Below the pieces are notes generated by a model, which saw only the letters and a program-made list of their open reading frames with translations, did no database searches and was not told the origin of the DNA. The position numbers and the translations under genes were made by a program. Of a DNA stretch of 64,000 bases, positions 35,784-45,268 are shown one piece after another (position 1 is the first letter of the stretch; the number at the start of each line of letters is the position of its first letter). This stretch comes from Burkholderiaceae bacterium (GTDB lineage Bacteria; Pseudomonadota; Gammaproteobacteria; Burkholderiales; Burkholderiaceae): contig CANGCM010000003.1 of assembly GCA_947452535.1 (NCBI GenBank), forward strand, positions 36,331 to 100,330, read 5' to 3'.

Positions 35784-36593
35784 TTGGCACTCATCGGGGT
35801 ATTTGATTCAGGCGTTGGAGGCTTGTCCATTTTGGATGAGGCTCTGCGGCAGCTTCCAGAGCATGACTATATTTATTTAGCAGACTCTCTGAATGCTCCT
35901 TATGGAGAAAAATCTAGCGAATGGATTGCCTCTCGCAGTATGGAGCTCTGTCAATATCTAGCGGCACAAGGTTGTGATGCCATTGTGGTGGCGTGCAACA
36001 CGGCTACTGCGCAAGCAATCGAGCACATTCGCATCGAACTCCAGAACATTCCAATCGTAGGCGTGGAGCCTGGCATCAAGCCCGCAGCGATGCAATCGAT
36101 CAATGGTGTAGTGGGAGTACTCGCGACTGAAGCCACCCTCAAAAGTGATAAGTTCAATGCCCTATTAGCAACGCTGCCAAGTGATTGCCGCTTTATTAAA
36201 CAAGCTGGCCCAGGTTTGGTTTCCCTGATTGAGGCAGGCCGAGCCAATGACGAAGAAACGCTAGAACTGCTTGCCCAACACCTTGAGCCTATTCAGGATG
36301 CTGGGGCCGATACCATTGTCCTTGGATGTACGCACTATCCTTTTTTAAGAAAAGCGATTCGCAAACTGTTGGGCGATTCGATTAATCTCATCGACACCGG
36401 CGATGCAGTAGTGCGCCAGCTCAAGCGCAAATTAGAAGCGCAAGGCAAGAACCTAGATTCTGATAATCACGGGTGCATTCAATTCATCAGTAGTAAGGAT
36501 GCAGACAACTTATATCAAATGGCACAAGAATTAATGCAGTCTGATCTTAGTGCGCACCACATTGAATCCCGCTTAGTGAACGCTTTTGGATGA
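35784..36593 (+). CDS. murI: Glutamate racemase
   Basis: This 269-residue protein makes D-glutamate for peptidoglycan. The start is a TTG (MALIGVFDSGVGGLS), the only reasonable start near the conserved N-terminus, with no strong ribosome-binding site. The two catalytic cysteines are Cys71 in VACNTATA and Cys182 in LGCTHYPFL. The gene overlaps tonB by 4 nt (ATGA), forming murI-tonB-exbB-exbD, which couples cell-wall and uptake genes in one transcript. Confidence 0.95.
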   Translation: MALIGVFDSGVGGLSILDEALRQLPEHDYIYLADSLNAPYGEKSSEWIASRSMELCQYLAAQGCDAIVVACNTATAQAIEHIRIELQNIPIVGVEPGIKPAAMQSINGVVGVLATEATLKSDKFNALLATLPSDCRFIKQAGPGLVSLIEAGRANDEETLELLAQHLEPIQDAGADTIVLGCTHYPFLRKAIRKLLGDSINLIDTGDAVVRQLKRKLEAQGKNLDSDNHGCIQFISSKDADNLYQMAQELMQSDLSAHHIESRLVNAFG

Positions 36594-37282
36594 GCACCTT
36601 CTTAACTCAATTGAGTGCTCGCCTGCCTTTTGATAAAAGCGAACGCATCATCATCGGCATTGTCATTGCGTTACATCTCTTGTTTCTGATTGGCTTTCAG
36701 AGTGGCATGAAACCCGATAATGAGAACAATCAAGATGATGTACGAGTAATGGCAAATTTAGTCAGCCCCGAGGCTGGAAAACAGCCTCAAGCAGCTCCAG
36801 CTCCGCCTCCACCAAAACCAAAGCCAGAGCAAAAGAAGAAAACTGTGGATGAAAAGTCCACTCAAGCACCTAGCCCACCACAAAATCAACAACAGGCTCC
36901 AACACCGCCGGCACCCCAATCGAAAAGTGAATCCCAGGTGCCCACTACCACTGTGGCACCCGCAACCGCCTCAGGATCCAGCGGTACACCGATTCAGACT
37001 GACATTGGTAAACTAATAGTCGTATATCAACCAGATGCAGATGCTTATTACCCGTCTTTCTCCAAGCGATCTGGAGAGCAAGGTGAAGTAGTTGTCAGAT
37101 TAGTTATTGATGAATCAGGGAATGTTGAAGACTTCGCCATATTACGTTCTAGCTCATTTCCAAGGTTAGATCGAGCAGCAACTGAGATTGGCAGACGCTA
37201 CCGCTTCAAACCTTTTTTAGTAAACGGATCACCCGCCAGAATTTCTACCAACCTTTTAATTAAATTTAATTTAAAGAATTAA
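36590..37282 (+). CDS. tonB: TonB-family energy transducer
   Basis: This 230-residue protein has one N-terminal transmembrane helix (about 21-37), a Pro/Lys/Gln-rich periplasmic spacer (about 60-130) and a C-terminal TonB domain (about 150-228, YQPDADAYYPSFSKRSGEQGEVVVR). It transfers proton-motive force energy to outer-membrane receptors. The 4-nt overlap with murI and tight spacing to exbB and exbD support one operon. No TonB-dependent receptor is present in the window. Confidence 0.9.
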   Translation: MSTFLTQLSARLPFDKSERIIIGIVIALHLLFLIGFQSGMKPDNENNQDDVRVMANLVSPEAGKQPQAAPAPPPPKPKPEQKKKTVDEKSTQAPSPPQNQQQAPTPPAPQSKSESQVPTTTVAPATASGSSGTPIQTDIGKLIVVYQPDADAYYPSFSKRSGEQGEVVVRLVIDESGNVEDFAILRSSSFPRLDRAATEIGRRYRFKPFLVNGSPARISTNLLIKFNLKN

Positions 37283-37287
37283 TCATT

Positions 37288-37980
37288 ATGAATACACCAT
37301 TTGGCTTAGCAAATTTATGGCTCGAGGGCGATGCAATTACCCGCTTTGTGGCCCTCGCACTTCTCATCTGCTCTATTGTGACCTGGGTCATCTTGCTGTC
37401 ACGCTTTTGGGATTTGCGTAATCTGCAAAAACTGAAATCTCAGCTCGACCAATTTTGGCGCGCCACTTCCTTTGATCAAGGTCTCAATGTATTCAGCAAC
37501 CCCGCAAGCAATCCCTACTATCAGATCGCTAAGGCAGCAAGTGGTGCATCCGCTCATCATCAAAGTCAATCTAATAATCATCGCGAACTCCTGCAGACCC
37601 TGAATTACTCCGAATGGATGGCGAGAAGCCTAAAGAACAGTGTTGACGGCATTGCTGCACAACTCCAAAAAGGGCTGACCTTTCTGGGCTCTACTGGAGC
37701 AACGTCACCGTTTATTGGCCTGTTTGGAACGGTATGGGGCATCTATCACGCTTTAATCGCAATCAGCAGCTCTGGTAGCGCGCAAATTGATCAAGTGGCT
37801 GGCCCGATTGGTGAGGCACTCATCATGACCGCACTGGGTTTGGCCGTTGCGATTCCGGCCGTACTGGGTTTTAACGCGATTAACCGCGCTAATAAGTTGC
37901 TAGTTGCTGATCTCAATCGCTTCGGCAATGACCTGCTCGCTTACTTCGTCACTGGTGCCCGCGTAGAGTCCGGAGAATAA
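37288..37980 (+). CDS. exbB: ExbB/MotA/TolQ-type proton channel protein
   Basis: This 230-residue protein has three predicted transmembrane helices (about 18-38, 130-150, 170-195) and the MotA/ExbB signature FLGSTGATSPFIGLFGTVWGIYHAL. With ExbD it forms the proton channel that powers TonB. It starts 5 nt after tonB and ends 2 nt before exbD. Confidence 0.93.
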   Translation: MNTPFGLANLWLEGDAITRFVALALLICSIVTWVILLSRFWDLRNLQKLKSQLDQFWRATSFDQGLNVFSNPASNPYYQIAKAASGASAHHQSQSNNHRELLQTLNYSEWMARSLKNSVDGIAAQLQKGLTFLGSTGATSPFIGLFGTVWGIYHALIAISSSGSAQIDQVAGPIGEALIMTALGLAVAIPAVLGFNAINRANKLLVADLNRFGNDLLAYFVTGARVESGE

Positions 37981-37982
37981 AT

Positions 37983-38396
37983 ATGTCCTTCAATCTACAA
38001 AACGATCAGAACGACGATGCCATCATGGCAGAAATCAACATGACTCCCATGGTGGATGTCATGCTGGTACTCTTGATTATTTTTATCATCACCCTGCCCG
38101 TGATCCAGCAGGCAGTGAAGGTTGAGCTCCCCAAAGCCAATAGCGTCCGTAATGAAGTCAAGCCAGAGTCTGTGCAATTATCCATCGATGCTCAGGGTCA
38201 AATTTTTTGGAATAGCACAGCCATTGATTTAAAAACTTTTGATGGTTACGCAGAAAAAGTAGCTCAGAAAGAACCGCAACCAGAAATTAATTTGCGTGCC
38301 GATAAATCCGTCAAGTATGAATACGTTGCTCAAGTACTGGCGGCGTCACGCCGTGCAGGCTTAACCAAGCTAGGGTTTGTAACAGAGCCGAACTAA
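37983..38396 (+). CDS. exbD: ExbD/TolR-type protein
   Basis: This 137-residue protein has a single N-terminal transmembrane helix (about 22-42) with the conserved Asp25 in MVDVMLVLLIIF, which carries protons. A periplasmic domain follows. It completes the TonB-ExbB-ExbD complex. It converges on the next gene with a 4-nt overlap of stop codons. Confidence 0.93.
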   Translation: MSFNLQNDQNDDAIMAEINMTPMVDVMLVLLIIFIITLPVIQQAVKVELPKANSVRNEVKPESVQLSIDAQGQIFWNSTAIDLKTFDGYAEKVAQKEPQPEINLRADKSVKYEYVAQVLAASRRAGLTKLGFVTEPN

Positions 38397-38869
38397 AGAG
38401 GGGCTAAAGGGGTGCACTCTTCCTCATAAGACTTAGTGCCCTCGCCCAAACTTAAAGTCAGAATACCCCCGGAGACTGTTTCAATTCTCCTTAGTCTTCC
38501 AGAGGGGCGATCAATAATCACTATCGCCAGCACAGATCCTGGTGGATAAGAGACGCCATCAAACACTTCCGCCTCAAAAGAGGTATCACTTAAGTAGGAA
38601 ACTCGATCTTTCCCAATGACTACGTTTTTAATGGTTTGATTGCCACCATCTCCGCGCCGATCTAGGTCACGGCCATCCAAATAGACTTTACCCTTTTGAG
38701 TAGGAGAATTCGGGGGAGGGGTACTTACCTTTAATTCATAGACCTCTTTGACATCCCGCTCTACTCTTGTACAAGTAAATACCAAGGTTTCTGCAGATGC
38801 ACAGGTCACGAACAAGCTTAGAAGTAAGGGTGTCAGGCGTGCGCTCATTTGTGGGTAATAGTGATTCAT
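38393..38869 (-). CDS. Small secreted protein of unknown function
   Basis: The likely start is the ATG at 38869; a TTG at 38884 and an ATG at 38848 are alternatives. The N-terminus has a signal peptide ending near CASA. The mature part (about 135 residues) has LVFTCTRVERDVKEVYELK with one cysteine, and a second cysteine near the end (YEEECTPL). The beta-strand-rich composition suggests a small periplasmic domain. I recognise no family. It converges on exbD. Confidence 0.65.
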   Translation of the reverse strand: MNHYYPQMSARLTPLLLSLFVTCASAETLVFTCTRVERDVKEVYELKVSTPPPNSPTQKGKVYLDGRDLDRRGDGGNQTIKNVVIGKDRVSYLSDTSFEAEVFDGVSYPPGSVLAIVIIDRPSGRLRRIETVSGGILTLSLGEGTKSYEEECTPLAPL

Positions 38870-38938
38870 TAATAGGAAATTCAATTTAAACTAATCAAAT
38901 AATACTAACTAAATCTAGCAAGCTGGAGACAAAAACTG

Positions 38939-39931
38939 ATGAACCAAGCGCTTCCCCAAGTAATTCGCTTATTGATGATTGGGCTACTACTCAATTTCTG
39001 CCCCATTAGCCATGCCCAAGAATCAGCCAACACCTTCCCAAGCCGAACAGTCAAAATTATCAGTCCATTTGCGCCAGGCGGTGCCACGGATATTCTGGCT
39101 CGGATCTTAGCGCAAAAGTTAGGTGAAGCCTGGAAACAAACCATCATCGTTGATAACAAATCAGGGGGTGGTGGTGTGATTGCTGCCGCAGAAGTAGCGC
39201 GAGCTGAAAAGGATGGCTATACATTACTTCTCGGTTCAGTCGGGCCCGTTGAAGTGCTTCCAAAAATTATGAAAAAGGTGCCCTACGATTCTGAAAGGGA
39301 TTTTGCTGGTGTCGACATCCTGGTCAACGTGGAAAATGTGGTGGTAGTGAATAACCAAGTCCCTGTCAAAAACATCCCTGAATTAATTGCTTATGCAAAA
39401 GCCAATCCTGGAAAACTCCACTCTGGCTCCTCAGGCATTGCAACAACAGGCCACCTCTCACTTGAAATCTTTAATCAACAAACGGGGGTTGATATCGTGC
39501 ACGTCCCCTATCGTGGTGGCGCACCAATGGCAACCGCTTTGTTGGCCGGTGATATTCAGATGAGCTTTTCAACCGTGCCATCAGTCATTCAGCACATCAA
39601 GTCCGGTAAGTTGCGTGCAATTGCAGTCACTGGTGATAAATCATTGGAAACACTACCAGATGCAAAACCTATCAAAGACCAAGGTGTTCCCGGCTTTAGA
39701 GTGGGCTCTTGGTATGGCATTCTTGCGCCGAGCGGAACGCCGCCCGCCATCATCAACAAAATTAATCTTGAACTAGGCAAAATTGTGGCAAATCCAGAAG
39801 TGAAATCCAAATTACTGGAACAAGGTTGGACAACTACCCACACTACCCCTGCGCAAATGAACAAACAAATTCAATCGGAGATCCAGGATTGGAAAGTGGT
39901 TATTGAGAAAGCCGGCATTACTTTAGATTAA
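38939..39931 (+). CDS. Bug-family tricarboxylate-binding protein
   Basis: This 330-residue protein has a signal peptide (about 1-27, ending SHAQ) and Bug signatures: FPSRTVKIISPFAPGGATDILARILA, VDNKSGGGGVIAAAEVARAEKDGYTLL, HVPYRGGAPMATALLAGDIQ and GILAPSGTPPAIINKI. It binds a carboxylate in the periplasm. No TctAB membrane genes are adjacent. It is a single gene followed by tRNA-Leu on the other strand. Confidence 0.93.
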   Translation: MNQALPQVIRLLMIGLLLNFCPISHAQESANTFPSRTVKIISPFAPGGATDILARILAQKLGEAWKQTIIVDNKSGGGGVIAAAEVARAEKDGYTLLLGSVGPVEVLPKIMKKVPYDSERDFAGVDILVNVENVVVVNNQVPVKNIPELIAYAKANPGKLHSGSSGIATTGHLSLEIFNQQTGVDIVHVPYRGGAPMATALLAGDIQMSFSTVPSVIQHIKSGKLRAIAVTGDKSLETLPDAKPIKDQGVPGFRVGSWYGILAPSGTPPAIINKINLELGKIVANPEVKSKLLEQGWTTTHTTPAQMNKQIQSEIQDWKVVIEKAGITLD

Positions 39932-39993
39932 ATCCCACATACCCACTAGGGTGGATGACCAGCCTGATCTGGTGGGGGTGATGCTAACTACTT

Positions 39994-40082
39994 TGGTGCC
40001 CGAGGCCGGAATCGAACCGGCACGACTTTTTTGAGTCGGCAGATTTTAAATCTGCTGTGTCTACCGATTTCACCACTCGGGC
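39994..40082 (-). tRNA. tRNA-Leu (TAA)
   Basis: The minus strand begins GCCCGAG and pairs perfectly with CTCGGGC before A-CCA. The anticodon loop is TTTAAAA with anticodon TAA. A long variable arm (CGACTC...AAAGTCG) and T-loop GGTTCGATTCC identify a class II leucine tRNA. The total is 89 nt including CCA. Confidence 0.97.
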
Positions 40083-40215
40083 CCGCACGAGCAATAAAGC
40101 CGTACTAAATAAATCAAGACAAGCAAAATTTTAGCATGCGAGGTCTATTGGTGGCGGGAAGCCTGTTTTCATCTAGGTTCAGCTGATATTCCAGCAAACC
40201 CACTACACTATTCTC

Positions 40216-42681
40216 ATGAAAATTCCTCCCTTAAGCTCAGGCCTCAAAACCCTCCTGAAGGGCATCTTTTGGCTTACTTCTACAGCACTTGCACTAGTCA
40301 TTCTTGTTGGAATAATCTACTTTGCCTCAGCCCATACCAATTCTTCTGGTAAGCGGGTAATCAAAAGCTTGGGCGACTCTGTTGCCATTACTTTTGATGA
40401 GGCTGATGTACCTCATATTCAAGCAAAGAATTCCAGCGATGCACTCTTTGCTTTAGGTTACTTACACGCTAGTGAGCGCTCCTGGCAAATGGAGGTGAAT
40501 CGTCGACTAGCGAGCGGGCGGCTCTCTGAAATCCTAGGTAAGGAAACCCTTGCAATCGATCGCTTTATTCGGACGCTCGGCATTAAGCATGCTGCTGAAA
40601 AACAATTTGATCGTTATCCGATCGCCACCAAACGATTACTGCAATCCTATGCAGATGGAGTCAATGCTGGCAACGCCCATTTAGGTTGGGCGCTCCCGGT
40701 TGAATATTTTTTAACGGGATCCAAACCGGGTCATTGGTCACCAACTGACAGCGTGGCATGGATGCTGATGATGGCACTCGATCTTGGCGGGAATTGGCAT
40801 AAAGAATTACAACGTCTTGAGTTGTCGCAATTCTTAACGACTAAGCAAGTGTGGGAGGTAATGCCCCCCTATACGTCAGGTGAGCCCGTTAGCAATGTCG
40901 ACTTTGCCAAAATGTATCGCGATATCGATGTCTTCAATCCAAATCCAGTAACTAGAAGTCAGAAATCTAAGAAGCTGCCTGCAACGGAGTTAGCTCTCAA
41001 TGAAGTGCCGGGCGGGAAAGAGGGTATTGGCTCCAATAATTGGGCCCTCAACGGTAAGTTGACTGCCAGCGGTAAGCCCTTGCTTGCAAACGATCCTCAC
41101 CTTGGCCTCTCTACTCCTGCCATTTGGTATGTGGCTCACTTAGAGGCGCCAGGCCTCAATGTTATTGGCGCCACCCTCCCAGGTATTCCGGGAGTTGTTT
41201 TAGGTAGGACGGATAAGTTTGCTTGGAGTTTCACCAATACCGGCCCCGACGTACAAGACCTATATATTGAGCAACTAGACTCTAAAAATCCCGGTGTCTA
41301 TCGCGGCCCTGAAGGTCCGTTAGCCTTTAAAGTTCGCCAAGAGATCATCGATATTAAAGGGGAAGTGCCACTACGCTTTTTAGTCAAGGAGACACGACAT
41401 GGCCCCATTATTTCTGAAGCATATGCGAGTGCCAAACGGGTCATAGATACAGACCGCTTTGCCTTGGCATTACGCTGGACTGCCTTGGATGTTCAAAATC
41501 AATCTGTCGCTGGTCTGCTGGATATGAATCATGCGAAAGATTTAGAAACCTTCAAGCAAGCGCTGCGCAAAAACTATGCGCCAATGCAAAATGTCGTGAT
41601 GGCTGATGTCGATGGCAACATCTCTTTTCAGGCGGCCGGTGTTGCGCCAAAACGAACTTTGCATCAAGGACTCTACGGCGTGGCTCCAGCTCCAGGATGG
41701 GAGAAGCAACACGATTGGATCGGGTACGTCCCTTTTGAGCAGCTACCTAGTAGCAACAATCCAGACTCCAATTGGATTGCTACAGCCAACCAAAAGATAT
41801 TGGCTAGCAATGATTCCAATCCATTAACGGGTGACTGGGAGCGACCAGCTCGCTTTGACAGAATTTCGGATTTGATTAAAGGCAAATCAAGCCATGATCT
41901 TGCCTCCATGAAATCGATGCAGGCAGACACTATCTCCTTGGGTGCCACCCCATTATTAGAGTTATTTAAAACAAGTCAATCAAAGCATCCTTTAGCCCAG
42001 CAGGCCCTGGAACTCACGAAGAATTTTGAGGGTGATATGAAAATCGATAGTAGTGGCGCTCTCATTTTCAATGCTTGGGCCGATCAACTAACACGCAAAC
42101 TCTTCTCTCGTTTGGGTTATTTGTTCACTGAAAATTATGGCAGGCGCAGCTTTAGGCAAGCCTTGATTTTGCAATTACAAAATCCAAATAGCCCTTGGTG
42201 CAATGATCCTCAAACTGAGCAAATAGAAAACTGTTTAGACGCCTCTAATGCAGCATTAGATCAAGCGTTAGACAAGCTCAGTTCGCAATTCGGTAGTAAT
42301 CCGAAAAATTGGGCTTGGGGGAATGCCCATATTGCAATCTCAGAGCACCGCCCATTCAGCAAAGTCCCCTTCTTAGGCAGCATCTTCAACCTGACGCAGC
42401 CCTTACCGGGGGATAGCTACACCATCAATGTGGGAAGACTCGAACTTTTCGGCGCCGATAATCCATTTGAGACCAAGCAGGGACCTAGTCTACGTGCAAT
42501 TTATGATCTCTCGAATCTAGAGCAATCCCTCTTTATTTATCAAACTGGCCAATCAGGCTGGGTACAGAGTAAGTTCTACCGAAATATGAGCGCACTCTGG
42601 GCTCAAAATGAATATCTCCCGCTACAAATGAAGCCTGCAAAAGTCAGTCGCCAACTCGATCTGAATGTTAAGGAAAAATAA
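40216..42681 (+). CDS. Penicillin acylase-family N-terminal nucleophile hydrolase
   Basis: This 821-residue protein has an N-terminal transmembrane or signal segment (about 12-38), an alpha-chain region and a predicted self-cleavage site before Ser273 in EGIGSNNWALNG, the new N-terminal nucleophile. A large beta-chain follows, with HLGLSTPAIWYVAHLEAP and the terminal GPSLRAIYDLSNLEQSLFIYQTGQSG. Known members are penicillin or acyl-homoserine-lactone acylases. The substrate is not evident. It is a single gene. The periplasmic location fits acyl-amide scavenging or quorum-signal degradation. Confidence 0.9.
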   Translation: MKIPPLSSGLKTLLKGIFWLTSTALALVILVGIIYFASAHTNSSGKRVIKSLGDSVAITFDEADVPHIQAKNSSDALFALGYLHASERSWQMEVNRRLASGRLSEILGKETLAIDRFIRTLGIKHAAEKQFDRYPIATKRLLQSYADGVNAGNAHLGWALPVEYFLTGSKPGHWSPTDSVAWMLMMALDLGGNWHKELQRLELSQFLTTKQVWEVMPPYTSGEPVSNVDFAKMYRDIDVFNPNPVTRSQKSKKLPATELALNEVPGGKEGIGSNNWALNGKLTASGKPLLANDPHLGLSTPAIWYVAHLEAPGLNVIGATLPGIPGVVLGRTDKFAWSFTNTGPDVQDLYIEQLDSKNPGVYRGPEGPLAFKVRQEIIDIKGEVPLRFLVKETRHGPIISEAYASAKRVIDTDRFALALRWTALDVQNQSVAGLLDMNHAKDLETFKQALRKNYAPMQNVVMADVDGNISFQAAGVAPKRTLHQGLYGVAPAPGWEKQHDWIGYVPFEQLPSSNNPDSNWIATANQKILASNDSNPLTGDWERPARFDRISDLIKGKSSHDLASMKSMQADTISLGATPLLELFKTSQSKHPLAQQALELTKNFEGDMKIDSSGALIFNAWADQLTRKLFSRLGYLFTENYGRRSFRQALILQLQNPNSPWCNDPQTEQIENCLDASNAALDQALDKLSSQFGSNPKNWAWGNAHIAISEHRPFSKVPFLGSIFNLTQPLPGDSYTINVGRLELFGADNPFETKQGPSLRAIYDLSNLEQSLFIYQTGQSGWVQSKFYRNMSALWAQNEYLPLQMKPAKVSRQLDLNVKEK

Positions 42682-42749
42682 GTCGGGGAGTTAGAATAGT
42701 TCTTACGGGCCCTAGTGGGGCCTCACCCTCTTTAAGAGCAATCTCGAGA

Positions 42750-43169
42750 ATGCGAGCTATGATGAAAAAAATACATGCCCTAACCCTGCTTACTACCCTC
42801 ACACTATTACCCTTGTCTAATACTTTCGCTGCTTGGACAGAACTAGGGTCAAACGAGGCAATGGTGGTGTATGTAGATACAGATACCATCAACCGTTCTG
42901 GTGAAAAAGCACAAATTTTGTCGATGTTAGATTTTAAAAAACCAGGTGTAAACCCACAAACCAAAGAGCCCGTTAGTTCTATGGTCGGCATCAATGAATA
43001 TAACTGTCCTACCGTCAGCTACCGCCCCATCGAATACAAAGAGTTCGCTGGCAACAAAGGTTCTGGCAAGATGGTTTCAGATAATAAAACCCCAAAGAGT
43101 GAATACGAGCCTGTTGTAAGCGAATCCTGGACAGCCGGAGTCTTTAACGTTGTTTGCCAACGTAAATAA
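42750..43169 (+). CDS. Surface-adhesin protein E-like small secreted protein
   Basis: This 139-residue protein has a signal peptide (about 1-27, ending TFA) and a domain like the surface-adhesin E family: WTELGSNEAMVVYVDTDTINRSGEKAQILSMLDFKKP, then NEYNCPTVSYRPIEYKEFAGNKGSGKMV, with two cysteines near the ends. ATGs 9 and 12 nt downstream are other start options. The function is not shown. It overlaps the next frame by 20 nt. Confidence 0.75.
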   Translation: MRAMMKKIHALTLLTTLTLLPLSNTFAAWTELGSNEAMVVYVDTDTINRSGEKAQILSMLDFKKPGVNPQTKEPVSSMVGINEYNCPTVSYRPIEYKEFAGNKGSGKMVSDNKTPKSEYEPVVSESWTAGVFNVVCQRK

Positions 43170-43566
43170 ACGCATCGCCTCGATCAGCCGCCTCAGCAGA
43201 TCAAGTCCGTTGGGTTGGCCTGCTTTTTTCTTTTATGGGGCTGTGACTCTTGGTGGTTTGACCATCTGCTTCAACCTGACTGGCTGCGCTGCTCCTCTAA
43301 TGGCACTAGGTGGCTCTGCAACTACAGTCGCTGGGTCTGCCGGAACCACTGCAGCCTCGGCAGCGGTAGCAAACCCCGCAACGGCAGCGAGTCTTGCTTC
43401 CACCGCCGCGACCGGCAAGTCTCCACTCGAGCATGCTGCTTCAGCAGCAACTAAGCAGGACTGTAACTTTTTCAATGTGCTGGGATCCAAACCCATTTGC
43501 ACCGATGTGCTGATTCCACGGGTCAAGGATATGAGCGAGCCCTACCCAGGGCCTGCAGTTAGATGA
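43150..43566 (+). CDS. Putative lipoprotein, Ala-rich
   Basis: This 138-residue protein contains a lipobox, FNLTGC, with Cys46 as the predicted lipidation site. The start is uncertain: a TTG at 43150 overlaps the upstream gene, while a TTG at 43210 would give a 26-residue signal region. The mature part is a low-complexity Ala/Thr/Gly stretch followed by KQDCNFFNVLGSKPICTDVLIPRVKD, with two cysteines. I recognise no family. Confidence 0.55.
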   Translation: MFANVNKRIASISRLSRSSPLGWPAFFFYGAVTLGGLTICFNLTGCAAPLMALGGSATTVAGSAGTTAASAAVANPATAASLASTAATGKSPLEHAASAATKQDCNFFNVLGSKPICTDVLIPRVKDMSEPYPGPAVR

Positions 43567-43623
43567 ATTGAGTATGCAGTTTAAAATGGCCCTTAATCAG
43601 CAATTTTTTCCCAGATAGAATCC

Positions 43624-44478
43624 ATGACTACAGAAAATTATTACCTCACACTCACCTGCCCTAACCGTCCAGGTATCGTTGCTGCCGTATCTACCTATAT
43701 CTTTGAATTAGGTGGTGATATTGAAGAGGCTCAACAATTTGATGACAAGGCCTCAAAGCGCTTCTTCATGCGCGTGAGCTTTAGCTGCGATAGTAATACC
43801 AGCACACTCAAAGCAGGATTTATAGAAATTGCCACCCGCTTTGATCTCACTTGGGACTTACGCGCAGTAAAAGATTTAAAGCGTGTATTAATCATGGCTT
43901 CCAAACTCGATCATTGTCTGGTTGATCTTCTTTATCGTTGGCGCATCGGTGAATTGCCAATGATTATTAGTGGGATTGTTTCAAACCACCCACGCGAGGT
44001 TTATGCCAGCATTGATTTTGCAGATATACCGTTTTATCACTTGCCCGTTACCCCTGAAACTAAAGCCACTCAAGAGGCAAAGTTGCTCCAGATTGTTGCG
44101 GACTCTAAGGTGGATATGGTGATCTTGGCACGCTATATGCAAATTCTGTCAGATGATTTATCTACCAAACTATCTGGGCGCTGCATCAATGTTCACCATT
44201 CTTTTCTGCCCAGCTTCAAAGGTGCCAAGCCATATCATCAAGCCCACGCACGGGGTATTAAGCTGATTGGTGCTACCGCACACTTTGTGACGAGCGATCT
44301 AGACGAAGGTCCGATTATTGAGCAAGACGTGACGCGTGTCACTCATGGCGACACACCCGACGACTTAGTGCGTAAAGGTCGTGATTTAGAACGTACCGTA
44401 CTATCGCGCGCCCTCCGATATTACTTGCATGATCGTGTTTTGATTAACAGCGCTACTTCCGTAGTCTTCTCAGACTAG
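43624..44478 (+). CDS. purU: Formyltetrahydrofolate deformylase
   Basis: This 284-residue protein has an N-terminal ACT domain (about 1-82, YLTLTCPNRPGIVAAVSTYI) and a formyl-transferase domain. The catalytic region NVHHSFLPSFKGAKPYHQA and the Asp in HFVTSDLDEGPIIEQD fit PurU. It hydrolyses 10-formyl-THF to formate and THF, keeping one-carbon pools balanced. The formate it releases could feed the formate dehydrogenase at 21.8-26.6 kb, which is inference. It converges with soxA. Confidence 0.95.
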   Translation: MTTENYYLTLTCPNRPGIVAAVSTYIFELGGDIEEAQQFDDKASKRFFMRVSFSCDSNTSTLKAGFIEIATRFDLTWDLRAVKDLKRVLIMASKLDHCLVDLLYRWRIGELPMIISGIVSNHPREVYASIDFADIPFYHLPVTPETKATQEAKLLQIVADSKVDMVILARYMQILSDDLSTKLSGRCINVHHSFLPSFKGAKPYHQAHARGIKLIGATAHFVTSDLDEGPIIEQDVTRVTHGDTPDDLVRKGRDLERTVLSRALRYYLHDRVLINSATSVVFSD

Positions 44479-44482
44479 ATCC

Positions 44483-45268
44483 TTAGGGCCTCACCCCTGG
44501 AGTTTCCAGGGGCATTCCTCTCGCTCGCCACATGAGATAGAACTCAAGTTGAGCCATTTGGGTCGAGCCATACTCAAACTGTTTAGCGCGCACTCCACTC
44601 ATACAGTTACGCAAGCGTCTTTGTAAAGATCCCATGGTTTGCCATTCAATTCGATAGATAGGATAAGCATTGGGGTGGCCTTGAGGAATCAAACTGCCTC
44701 CCAACTTCAATCCAGCACGATCTTGATGACATTGCGCACAGGATAAATTCAGCTGCCCCATTCTTTCATTAAAAAACTGCTTCCCTTGTTGCAGATCCTT
44801 TTTATTCTGGAGCGTTTCTTTAATGGCGATTGGTAAGCCCTTTGATTGAGAGGCCACAAATGTCGTTAATGCCAAGAGCTCTTTGCTTTCATAGGCGAGT
44901 GCGGGAGCCTCTTGCCGTGATGTACGACATTGATTAATTTGCCCCTCAATAGTCTGTAACTTACCTTGAACGAATTTAGGAAATTGAGCTGCTACACCAA
45001 GCATCTTTTTTCCAGAATCGCCATGACAGGCTGCGCAAGACACATTCTTGTTGCCCGTTTTTTCTTTCCAGAGACTATGACCATCCATCACCCAAAACAG
45101 CGCAGGGTTCAGATTGGGGTCATCTTGCATGGCTTGATTTTCAGCCGTCATCAATTGATAACTAGATTGGCGGCTATCTTTTGGAGTATCAGCCGCAACT
45201 GCGACAGAGGTAATCATTAGCGCAAGCACTACATACAGCCAGCGATTACGGAATGAGAAGACTTTCAC
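44483..45268 (-). CDS. soxA: SoxA, dihaem cytochrome c of the thiosulfate-oxidising complex
   Basis: This 261-residue protein has a signal peptide (about 1-26) and two haem-c motifs, CAACH (Cys78, 81, His82) and CAQCH (Cys177, 180, His181). Cys222 (RNCMSG) matches the cysteine that becomes the persulfide haem ligand. SoxA with SoxX catalyses the joining of thiosulfate to the SoxY carrier. It is the last gene of the soxX-Y-Z-A block, overlapping soxZ by 4 nt. A perfect hairpin overlaps its 3' end. Confidence 0.93.
   Translation of the reverse strand: MKVFSFRNRWLYVVLALMITSVAVAADTPKDSRQSSYQLMTAENQAMQDDPNLNPALFWVMDGHSLWKEKTGNKNVSCAACHGDSGKKMLGVAAQFPKFVQGKLQTIEGQINQCRTSRQEAPALAYESKELLALTTFVASQSKGLPIAIKETLQNKKDLQQGKQFFNERMGQLNLSCAQCHQDRAGLKLGGSLIPQGHPNAYPIYRIEWQTMGSLQRRLRNCMSGVRAKQFEYGSTQMAQLEFYLMWRARGMPLETPGVRP
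44494..44512. terminator. Inverted repeat at the purU-soxA junction
   Basis: CCCCTGGA (44494-44501), GTT, TCCAGGGG (44505-44512) form an 8-bp perfect stem inside the final codons of soxA. It may act as a bidirectional stop between the convergent genes, but no T-run follows on either side. Confidence 0.4.
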